Of a DNA stretch of 5,894 bases, positions 1-5,003 are shown one piece after another. The translations under genes and the position numbers were made by a program. Source of the stretch: Syntrophaceae bacterium (GTDB taxonomy: Bacteria > Desulfobacterota > SM23-61); assembly GCA_003154025.1 (NCBI GenBank), contig PMCE01000276.1:1647-7540 (forward strand), read 5' to 3'. The notes below the pieces were generated by a model. The model searched no databases. It worked only from the letters and a program-made list of their open reading frames with translations, and was not told where the DNA came from. Each line of letters starts with the position of its first letter. Within the stretch, counting starts at the first letter, position 1.

Positions 1-444
1 CCCCGGGATTCCCATGGGGCCCCGGGTGAGCCCGATCCAGTTCATGATCACCAGGAAAGTAATCTGCTGAAACCCGATGGTGACCAGGGCAAGAAAGATT
101 CCTTTGAGGCGCAGGGTGGGCAGGGCAATGGCGGCGCCGAAGATTCCGGCCACGATCCCCGCCAGGGGGAGGGTCAGCAGGAAAGGAAAATGAAAACGAG
201 TGGCCAGGATGGCCGCCGTGTAAGCGCCGATGCCGTAAAAAGCGGCATGTCCAAAGGAGAACAATCCCGTGTAGCCATTGGTGATATTCAGGCTGGAGGC
301 CAGGATTACATAAATCCCGGCAAAGACCGCCGTGTTTAAAATATACTCGTCCCGGACGAACAGGGGGAAGACTGCCAAAGCCCCGAGAACCGGGAGCCAG
401 ACCTGCAGATTGTTTCGGCGGGGGATAAAGTCGTAAAGGGCCAT
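1..444 (-). CDS. livM: LivM-type ABC permease subunit (partial, 3' end outside window)
   Basis: This is the second membrane subunit of a branched-chain-amino-acid-type (HAAT family) ABC importer; it pairs with the LivH-like protein to form the channel in the inner membrane. The 148 visible residues read continuously to the window edge. After a short cytoplasmic N-terminus there are hydrophobic segments at about 14-30, 35-52, 69-81 and 88-108. Family motifs are clear: NITNGYTGLFSFGHAAFYG at 53-71, PTLRLKG at 109-115, and LTRGPMGIPG at 139-148, the cytoplasmic signature where family members continue into their second half. The usual length is about 300-330 residues, so roughly half is missing. 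The ATG at 444 follows the livH stop by 2 bp and has no good Shine-Dalgarno sequence, so translation is probably coupled to livH. Substrate is unknown; the Liv name marks family, not proven leucine transport. Confidence 0.93.
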   Translation of the reverse strand, partial: MALYDFIPRRNNLQVWLPVLGALAVFPLFVRDEYILNTAVFAGIYVILASSLNITNGYTGLFSFGHAAFYGIGAYTAAILATRFHFPFLLTLPLAGIVAGIFGAAIALPTLRLKGIFLALVTIGFQQITFLVIMNWIGLTRGPMGIPG

Positions 445-446
445 GG

Positions 447-1325
447 TCACACCGCCCGGATGGTCTTCCCCAGGATCCCTTGAGGACGAAAGACGAGCAC
501 GATCACCAGCACGATGAAGGCCACGATATCCCGGTATCCGGAGGCGATGAACTGGACGGTGAGATTTTCCACCACTCCGATGATCAAGCCGCCGAGGATG
601 GCCCCGGGAATGCTGGTCAGCCCGCCAAAGATACAGGCCGCAAATCCCTTGAGGCCCGCCGTATCCCCCATCACCGGATAAACGGCGTTGTAATAGATTC
701 CGACCAAGACTCCCGCGGCCCCTCCCAGGCAGGAGGCCAGGGAGAAGGAGATGCTGAAGACCCGATTGATATTGACCCCCATGGCATAAGCCGCCTCATG
801 GTCCTGGGCCGTGGCCCGCATGGCCCGTCCAATCTTGGTTCCCTGAATGAGAAGCCGGAGCACGATGATCAGACCTCCGGCAATGGCCAGGATCAGGAGC
901 TGGAGCAGAGAGACCTGAAACCCGGCAATCCGGATGGTCTCACCGTAGACGGAGGGGACCGGCCGGTTCTCGGCGCCGAAAAAGATGTTGGCCAGGTCCT
1001 TCAGGATAATGGCCAGCCCGATGGTGATGAGCAATGGCGGCATGTGCCCGGCACCCCGAAGGGGGCGGAAGGCGATCTTTTCGATGAAGAACCCCAGGAT
1101 CCAGGCGGCTCCCATGCCCATGGCCAGGGCTACGATCCAGGGCAGATGAAGGACGCTCAAGGCGAAGTACCCCATGAAGGCCCCGATCATGTAAACCTCG
1201 CCGTGGGCGAAGGTGACCAGGTTCATGGTCCCGAAGATGATGACGAACCCGATGGCGATGAGCGCGTAAATACTCCCCTGGGTCAAACCATTAATTAACT
1301 GGGTGAGAAGCAGCGATAGATTCAT
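447..1325 (-). CDS. livH: LivH-type ABC permease subunit
   Basis: This is the first membrane subunit of the same HAAT-family importer. Its 292 residues match the usual LivH length (about 290-300), and hydrophobic segments run the full length (about 10-33, 41-58, 62-82, 96-115, 138-160, 190-211, 224-252 and 265-280). Family landmarks are NGLTQGSIYALIAIGF at 12-27, the NLVTFAHGEVYMIGAF stretch at 35-50, and the cytoplasmic EAA-like loop around 167-188 (RAMRATAQDHEAAYAMGVN), which contacts the ATPase subunits in this family. It ends FRPQGILGK, typical for LivH. The ATG at 1325 is the only usable one, because an in-frame TAA lies five codons upstream. No Shine-Dalgarno precedes it (the bases are pyrimidine/A-rich), which is odd; a short upstream frame whose stop overlaps this ATG may deliver ribosomes. 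It sits 111 bp after livK and 2 bp before livM. Confidence 0.95.
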   Translation of the reverse strand: MNLSLLLTQLINGLTQGSIYALIAIGFVIIFGTMNLVTFAHGEVYMIGAFMGYFALSVLHLPWIVALAMGMGAAWILGFFIEKIAFRPLRGAGHMPPLLITIGLAIILKDLANIFFGAENRPVPSVYGETIRIAGFQVSLLQLLILAIAGGLIIVLRLLIQGTKIGRAMRATAQDHEAAYAMGVNINRVFSISFSLASCLGGAAGVLVGIYYNAVYPVMGDTAGLKGFAACIFGGLTSIPGAILGGLIIGVVENLTVQFIASGYRDIVAFIVLVIVLVFRPQGILGKTIRAV

Positions 1326-1375
1326 GGGTGTGGGTTTTTATCCATGGATTGGAAGGGGACCATCCACTCAAGCAT
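1322..1375 (-). other. Possible 17-residue leader ORF coupled to livH
   Basis: A short frame reads MLEWMVPFQSMDKNPHP and stops at TGA, which overlaps the livH ATG as ATGA. It begins just downstream of a GGAGG run that lies in the 3' arm of the livK-livH hairpin, although the spacing to its ATG is only 3 nt, shorter than usual. The same frame stays open further upstream, and inner ATG codons could also start it. Since livH lacks its own Shine-Dalgarno, terminating ribosomes could reinitiate at livH. The peptide has no recognisable family, and the frame could be coincidence. Confidence 0.25.
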
Positions 1376-1377
1376 CG

Positions 1378-1405
1378 TCCTCCCCCCGGAAACGCGGGGG
1401 GAGGA
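1378..1405 (-). promoter_or_regulatory. Strong GC hairpin between livK and livH
   Basis: A perfect 11-bp inverted repeat (TCCTCCCCCCG / CGGGGGGAGGA) closes a 6-nt loop (CGTTTC on the minus strand). No T-run follows in the direction of transcription, so it is not a standard intrinsic terminator. Hairpins behind a receptor gene within an importer operon commonly protect the upstream mRNA from 3' exonucleases, giving more receptor than permease. Here the 3' arm also contains the only GGAGG near livH, so folding could limit downstream translation. Both roles are inferred. Confidence 0.6.
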
Positions 1406-1436
1406 TGAAGAAGACACTTCCCGGGGCGCGTCGAGT

Positions 1437-2561
1437 CTACTTCCCTTCGTACAGAACAAATTCTCCGTTCTTGACCACCAGGTGCCGGTATTCCTTGACC
1501 ACATCCCGCTGTTCGGTGAAGGTGATCTTGCCGGTCACGCCCGGAAAGTTTTTCGTCTTGGCCAGTTCGTCCCGGATGGCCTTCCGGTCGGTTCCCGCCT
1601 TGCGGATGACGTCCGTCAGGAGATAGATCCCGTCGTAGGCGATGCCGGCGAACATGTTGGGGGTGCCCTTGTATTTCTCCTCGAACCCCTTCACGAACTT
1701 CTGGACTTCCGGACGGGGGTCCTTGGGGAAGAAGGCGCAACTCGTGTACAGACCATTCACCGAGGATCCTCCGATCTCCAGAAGCTTGGGAGAATAGAGA
1801 GACCCCGGGCCCGAGAGAATGACATCCATCCAGCCCAGCTTTTCCCGTTGTTTGGCTATGAGAGCCATTTCGTTGTACATGGAAGGAATGTAGAGCAACT
1901 CCGGTTTGTACCCGTGCAGCTTGGTCAGCACCCCGGTAAAGTCCTTGTCGGCCTCGAAGAAGGCTTCGATGGCCAGGATTTCCGCACCCATCTCCTTAGC
2001 CGGATTGACGAAGTAGTCTTTGGTGGCGATTCCCCAGTCGTTGTTGATGTAGAGAACCGCGATCTTCTTTTTGCCCAGCATCTTGACCGCATAGTTCGCC
2101 ATGAAGGGGCCTTCTCCGGCCTGAGTGCCGATAATTCCAAAGGACCAGATGCTTCCCGGGGCGAACTTGGGATGGGAGGCGGTGGGTGAAAGCTGAACCA
2201 GGCCGGCCTGGTCGTAGATGGGCTGGGCGGCCATGCAGGCGGTGCTGGTGAAGTCCCCGATGGTGGCCACAATCCGCTTGTCGCTGGCGTATTTTTGGGC
2301 CACCGCCGCCGACTCCTTGGGATCGCTCTTGCTGTCCGTGTAGATCAATTCGACGGATCGGCCGTTCACTCCCCCGGCGGCATTGATCCATCCCAGACCC
2401 AGGTCCATGGCCTTCTTCCAGTTCTGCCCATACTCGGCATAATTTCCCGTCAGCGGCGCGCTGACCCCGATGTAAATGGGGTCCGCGGCCCAGGCCGCCG
2501 CCCCGGCGGTCAATAGCAAGGCGAAGACGGCTAGAATCATACTCCCTGACTTGCTTTTCAT
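1437..2561 (-). CDS. livK: LivK-type periplasmic substrate-binding protein
   Basis: This is the periplasmic receptor (type I fold, Peripla_BP_6 type) that delivers substrate to the LivH/LivM channel. At 374 residues it has the usual length. A Sec signal peptide occupies 1-25 (KSK basic start, hydrophobic core 8-22, AWA|AD cleavage site); there is no lipobox cysteine, so it should be soluble periplasmic protein. The mature start PIYIGVSAPLTGNYAEYG (28-45) is the family's first strand and ligand loop. GDFTSTACMAA (102-112) and LSPTASHP (124-131) correspond to the loops that bind the amino-acid carboxylate and amino groups in LIVBP relatives. KKIAVLYINNDWG (165-177) and AYDGIYLLTDVI (308-319) are also typical. 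The start is secure: AAAGGAGG lies 8 nt upstream of the ATG at 2561. That Shine-Dalgarno is inside the end of the preceding gene and the two genes overlap as ATGA, so they are translationally coupled. Ligand identity is not predictable here. Confidence 0.95.
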   Translation of the reverse strand: MKSKSGSMILAVFALLLTAGAAAWAADPIYIGVSAPLTGNYAEYGQNWKKAMDLGLGWINAAGGVNGRSVELIYTDSKSDPKESAAVAQKYASDKRIVATIGDFTSTACMAAQPIYDQAGLVQLSPTASHPKFAPGSIWSFGIIGTQAGEGPFMANYAVKMLGKKKIAVLYINNDWGIATKDYFVNPAKEMGAEILAIEAFFEADKDFTGVLTKLHGYKPELLYIPSMYNEMALIAKQREKLGWMDVILSGPGSLYSPKLLEIGGSSVNGLYTSCAFFPKDPRPEVQKFVKGFEEKYKGTPNMFAGIAYDGIYLLTDVIRKAGTDRKAIRDELAKTKNFPGVTGKITFTEQRDVVKEYRHLVVKNGEFVLYEGK

Positions 2562-3094
2562 TTCGAACCCCTCCTTTTTTGGGTCGTTTTCTTCTTGGGA
2601 ACTTTCTTCCCCTTACCCGGGCGGATGTGAAGGTAGCAGCAGTTCCCCTGCTCCGCCTTCCAGGTGTCGGCGGAAAATTCGAAACCGGCTCCTTCGAAAG
2701 TGCCGTTGTCCACCCGGGCGGCGATGGCGCAGATTTTGGCCGTTTCTTTATCGCTGAGTCCGGCTTCCTGCCAGGCCTCTCTCAGGGGGCAGCGGTGAAA
2801 CCGGAGGTCGATCCCTTCGGCATCGCTCCGCAGAACCTCTGCCGAGAACATCCTTCCTCCATCCGGATCCAAGCCCAGAAAGGCTTTCTTCAGACCTTCC
2901 AGGTCATCGGGTCCATATTGGGCCAGCAGCTGTTTTCCGATTTCCACCCCCCGGTTATAAATGCCCCGCTTCAGGATCTCGGCGGCTTTCTTTTCTCCGA
3001 CCTCTTTCCTCAGCTCGTCGAAGATGTGGTAATACATCATGGCCCGGTTCTTGAACGCCGCATAAACCGCCCCCCGCAGTTCTTTTTCTCCCAT
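2558..3094 (-). CDS. L-2-amino-thiazoline-4-carboxylic acid hydrolase family protein
   Basis: This 178-residue protein, probably cytoplasmic (no signal peptide or membrane segment), resembles the ATC_hydrolase domain family, named after the Pseudomonas enzyme that opens L-2-amino-thiazoline-4-carboxylate on the way to cysteine. Family features are an N-terminal helical part with AAFKNRAMMYYHIFDELR (12-29), AAEILKRGIYNRGVEIGK (37-54), the HRCPLREAWQEAGLSD stretch (100-115, Cys102 the best catalytic-type candidate), ICAIAARVDNGTFEG (121-135) and a C-terminal GNCC (150-153). Family recognition is from memory; most members have unknown substrates. An unusual basic tail follows (11 Lys/Arg in residues 158-178). 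I chose the ATG at 3094 because similarity begins there and AGGGGGG lies just upstream; an in-frame ATG at 3166 would add 24 residues unlike the family. Its TGA overlaps the livK ATG, so enzyme and importer are co-expressed and probably act on the same compound or its relatives. Confidence 0.75.
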   Translation of the reverse strand: MGEKELRGAVYAAFKNRAMMYYHIFDELRKEVGEKKAAEILKRGIYNRGVEIGKQLLAQYGPDDLEGLKKAFLGLDPDGGRMFSAEVLRSDAEGIDLRFHRCPLREAWQEAGLSDKETAKICAIAARVDNGTFEGAGFEFSADTWKAEQGNCCYLHIRPGKGKKVPKKKTTQKRRGSK

Positions 3095-3124
3095 AAACCC
3101 CCCTGGAAAATGATTTAAGCATAA

Positions 3125-3153
3125 ATTCTCATGCATATTTGCGGGAAATGCAA
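3125..3153 (-). promoter_or_regulatory. Possible sigma70-type promoter for the hydrolase-liv operon
   Basis: On the minus strand TTGCAT (3148-3153) is separated by 17 nt from GAGAAT (3125-3130), in an AT-rich patch just upstream of the ATC-hydrolase-family start. Transcription would begin near 3118, about 24 nt before the start codon, leaving room for the AGGGGGG ribosome site. The -10 matches the consensus at only four positions, so this is a weak call. Confidence 0.28.
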
Positions 3154-3328
3154 GGGCTTTTGCCATATTCTTTGTGTTCGGTGCGAAAGGCGCAGAAGTT
3201 TGCGCCTTCCATGATGGTGTTAGTTCGGGTGAGCCTCAATCCCGGGGTGAAGCCTTCGAGGAAGGCGAAATCCCGGCGGCAGGATAGGAGAAGGCCAGGG
3301 TGCTGACCTGGGAAAGATCCGCACCCAT
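3129..3328 (-). pseudogene. Frameshifted C-terminal remnant of a second ATC-hydrolase-family protein
   Basis: The spacer behind tctC holds a decayed coding segment. One frame starts at an ATG at 3328 with AGGAGG 8 nt upstream (3337-3342) and reads [13 protein letters not shown] before leaving the family pattern; it stops after 30 residues. A second frame, offset by two bases, then reads [16 protein letters not shown] followed by [19 protein letters not shown] and runs to a TGA at 3129. That second stretch looks like the C-terminal end of the ATC_hydrolase family. It also aligns with the intact neighbour: both have D-x4-EG, then T-x5-G, then a cysteine a few residues on (neighbour residues 129-153). 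Only about 50 residues remain; the N-terminal two thirds are absent, because an in-frame TAG lies just upstream of the ATG and tctC ends 46 nt before it. A sequencing error could explain the frameshift but not the missing N-terminal part. Confidence 0.6.
3187..3208 (-). other. 8-bp inverted repeat inside the remnant
   Basis: AAGGCGCA and TGCGCCTT form a perfect 8-bp stem around a 6-nt loop. On the minus strand it is followed by TTTCG only, so it would be at best a weak terminator for the tctC transcript. It also encodes part of the remnant's EGANFCAF motif, so it may be chance. Confidence 0.3.
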
Positions 3329-3374
3329 CTGAAAAACCTCCTAGATCCCGGTTTCAACCCGGAAGGTACATTTC

Positions 3375-4358
3375 CTAGTTTTTTCCCAACCCCAGCTTCT
3401 CCACGACCCTCTTCATCCGGTCAAAATCCTCGCGGTTCGATTTGAGGAGTTCTTCCCCCGCGAGATAGAGCTGGGGCATGCCCAATTTTTTGAGAATGGC
3501 ATCGAATGCCGGGTCGTCCATACCCTTACGGAAAGCGTCATGCAGCTTGCCGACGATGGGAGCGGGCAATCCCTTGGGGGCGAAGAGCTCCAGGGGGGAG
3601 TTATAAACCACGGGGTAACCCGTCTCTTTGACCGTGGGTACGGAAGGGTACATCCGGCTCCGTTCCGAGGAGTAGACCGCCAGGAGCCGAAACTTCCCGG
3701 CATCGACCATGGGAGCCCAAGACGAGGCGTCGGACAGCACCTCCACATGCCCTCCCAGCAAGGCGGGAATGGACTCTCCCCCGCCCTTGTAGGGGATGTG
3801 GGTCAATTGGAGGTCGCCGGCCTCCTGGGCCAGGGTCGCCATGGCCAGATGCCCGGTCGAACCCACCCCCGAGGTTCCGAAGGAAACCTTTCCCGGGTTT
3901 GCCTTGGCGTATTTTACGACATCCTGAAGGGTCTTGAACGGCGAATCCTCCCGAACCGCGATCCCGAACAGAAGCCCCGCATAGCGCATAATGTGGGTAA
4001 AATCATCCAGCTGGTTATAGGTGGTCGTGCCCATGTGCCAGGCAACGGCGGCGGCCAGGCTGCCGATGACCCCGACGGTGTAGCCGTCGGGCGGTTTCAC
4101 GCCCACCTGGGCAAGCCCGACCATTCCCCCGGCGCCGCTCTTGTTTTCCACGATGACCGGGTGGGGGAAGTTTTTCCTGACCCCGTTCACCAGGGCCCGG
4201 GCCGTCAGGTCAATGGCTCCTCCGGCTGGGAAGCCGACCACCAGGGTAACGGGTTTGGAGGGATAGGAGGGGTCCGCAGCCCGGGCCATCCATGGGTTGA
4301 AAAAGAGGAGGCTAACAAGAACCGCTAATACAGCGAGCCGCCTTCGGGACGATAGCAT
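3375..4358 (-). CDS. TctC/Bug-family tripartite tricarboxylate transporter receptor
   Basis: This is a periplasmic extracytoplasmic solute receptor of the Bug family (TctC), which captures small carboxylates for a TctA/TctB membrane partner or acts in sensing. The 327 residues match the family length. A Sec signal peptide spans 1-27 (RRR, hydrophobic core 8-20, ARA|ADP cleavage). The mature protein begins with YPSKPVTLVVGFPAGGAIDLTAR (32-54 overall), the family's first ligand loop, followed by VENKSGAGG (70-78), PDGYT (90-94), the second ligand loop GTSGVGSTGHLA (161-172), HIPYKGGG (187-194) and VPTVKETGYP (240-249), all diagnostic. The ATG at 4358 has GGAGG 4 nt upstream (minus strand GGAGGACCTATG). 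No TctA or TctB lies within the window, so it is an orphan here, as many Bug receptors are. It is followed closely by the ATC-hydrolase-family remnant. Ligand unknown. Confidence 0.95.
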   Translation of the reverse strand: MLSSRRRLAVLAVLVSLLFFNPWMARAADPSYPSKPVTLVVGFPAGGAIDLTARALVNGVRKNFPHPVIVENKSGAGGMVGLAQVGVKPPDGYTVGVIGSLAAAVAWHMGTTTYNQLDDFTHIMRYAGLLFGIAVREDSPFKTLQDVVKYAKANPGKVSFGTSGVGSTGHLAMATLAQEAGDLQLTHIPYKGGGESIPALLGGHVEVLSDASSWAPMVDAGKFRLLAVYSSERSRMYPSVPTVKETGYPVVYNSPLELFAPKGLPAPIVGKLHDAFRKGMDDPAFDAILKKLGMPQLYLAGEELLKSNREDFDRMKRVVEKLGLGKN

Positions 4359-4386
4359 AGGTCCTCCGCTTTTTACTGCTTAGGGA

Positions 4387-4392
4387 ATTATA
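4387..4392 (-). promoter_or_regulatory. Possible promoter -10 box for tctC
   Basis: A perfect TATAAT on the minus strand lies 28 nt upstream of the tctC ATG in the AT-richest part of the window. Transcription would start near 4380, leaving a short leader containing the GGAGG site. No good -35 hexamer is visible at 16-18 nt spacing (GCGGAT at 17), so an activator or chance is possible. Confidence 0.35.
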
Positions 4393-4404
4393 AAAATCTG
4401 AAAA

Positions 4405-4430
4405 CGTTTATCCGCAGATTACGCAGAGAG
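4405..4430. repeat. Repeat-like patch (TTTATCCGCAGATTACGCAGAG)
   Basis: This non-coding patch shares TTTATCCG with the tandem 10-mer array about 120 bp away (4533-4540) and contains a near-duplication of its own (CGCAGATT and CGCAGAG). Phrases of this style recur in intergenic DNA of many environmental bacterial genomes, to my recollection, and often accompany ATCCGTGTTC arrays. It may be the second half of one decayed intergenic element. Confidence 0.35.
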
Positions 4431-4520
4431 AACGGAGATATAAATACCACGAATAAGCTAAGTTCTGCGGCACTCAAAGCTCAAATAAGCTTCCCCAGAC
4501 ATTTGTATTTGTTCTTTAAC

Positions 4521-4550
4521 GATTCATCCGTGTTTATCCGTGTTCATCCG
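4521..4550. repeat. Three tandem 10-bp repeats, consensus TGTTCATCCG
   Basis: Three consecutive decamers read GATTCATCCG, TGTTTATCCG and TGTTCATCCG, sharing the TTYATCCG core, directly behind the OsmC stop codon. The 10-bp period equals about one DNA turn. This resembles a dispersed intergenic repeat known to me from environmental proteobacterial sequences. Whether it is a mobile element remnant, a protein-binding array or neutral sequence cannot be decided from one copy. Confidence 0.6.
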
Positions 4551-4557
4551 CGTCCCC

Positions 4558-4968
4558 TTAAGCTTTTTGTTCTTCTTTATGCACGGACACTTCGATCTCC
4601 GGGCCAGCCTTCAGGGTATTATGAATTTTGCAGCCCCGCGCGGACCGCAACAGGCGGAGGAGCTCATCTTCGCTCACCTCACCAGAGATATAGACCTGGG
4701 CTTTCACCCTGACGATGCGGTTCGGGGAGGACCGCTGTTCGTCGGAAAGATCCACCCGGATCTCCCGGACTTTCATCCGGTGCGTGGCGGCATACTCCAG
4801 GAGATTAAAACTCATGCACGCGCCCAGGGAAAAGAGGAAGAGCTCACTGGCATTGATCCCCAGGCCGGTGCCACCCCCCTCGACCGTCTTGTCGAAGATC
4901 AGGGCGTGGTCACGGGCGACCCCCATCAACTGGGAACCCCGAAGGTTCCGCACTTCCACTTTGGACAT
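4558..4968 (-). CDS. OsmC/Ohr-family thiol peroxidase-like protein
   Basis: Members of this family are small dimeric cytoplasmic proteins, some of which reduce organic hydroperoxides with two reactive cysteines. The 136-residue length is typical. The central helix region GGGTGLGINASELFLF (31-46) with SLGACMS (47-53) carries the first redox cysteine, Cys51, and the conserved Glu42; the second, Cys113, sits in the C-terminal GCKIHNTLK motif (112-120), matching the classic two-cysteine arrangement. A reducing peroxidase role is therefore credible, but the sequence looks more like the general OsmC/YhfA branch than true Ohr, and substrates of that branch are poorly defined. The ATG at 4968 has AAGGA about 6 nt upstream. 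It lies 35 bp after the aminotransferase stop and probably shares its transcript, with no clear functional link between them. Confidence 0.9.
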   Translation of the reverse strand: MSKVEVRNLRGSQLMGVARDHALIFDKTVEGGGTGLGINASELFLFSLGACMSFNLLEYAATHRMKVREIRVDLSDEQRSSPNRIVRVKAQVYISGEVSEDELLRLLRSARGCKIHNTLKAGPEIEVSVHKEEQKA

Positions 4969-4983
4969 ACCGTTTCCTTCCCT

Positions 4984-4998
4984 CCCGCCTCAGGCGGG
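4984..4998 (-). other. Small intercistronic hairpin before the OsmC gene
   Basis: CCCGCC and GGCGGG pair around a 3-nt loop (TGA on the minus strand), 5 bp after the aminotransferase stop and 15 bp before the OsmC start codon. On the minus strand purines follow (AGGGAAGGAAAC), so it is not an intrinsic terminator in the gene direction. It could modulate mRNA processing or be a short dispersed palindrome. Confidence 0.5.
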
Positions 4999-5003
4999 TT
5001 TCC

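Noticed and set aside
480..1298. Long plus-strand open frame opposite livH (272 codons)
   Set aside because: It is exactly antisense to a well-recognised permease; its translation is rich in Asp, Gly, His and Pro with no family pattern, as expected from the complement of GC-rich codons.
1344..2189. Long plus-strand open frame opposite livK (281 codons)
   Set aside because: Antisense shadow of the receptor gene, with no recognisable domain and no ribosome site; it also crosses the livK-livH hairpin.
3095..3166. Upstream in-frame ATG at 3166 as the start of the ATC-hydrolase-family protein
   Set aside because: The extra 24 residues do not resemble the family, there is no good ribosome site at that ATG, and this stretch overlaps the relic and the likely promoter; the ATG at 3094 has AGGGGGG upstream and fits the family's N-terminus.
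3345..3366. CCGGGTTGAAACCGG palindrome-like bases behind tctC as a terminator
   Set aside because: Only about four outer base pairs are contiguous and no T-run follows, so an intrinsic terminator is not supported.
3540..4328. Long plus-strand open frame opposite tctC (262 codons)
   Set aside because: Antisense shadow of a clear Bug-family receptor; low-complexity Gly/His/Arg-rich translation.
4521..4550. CRISPR-like array
   Set aside because: The units are 10 bp with no spacers between them, so this is a simple tandem repeat.
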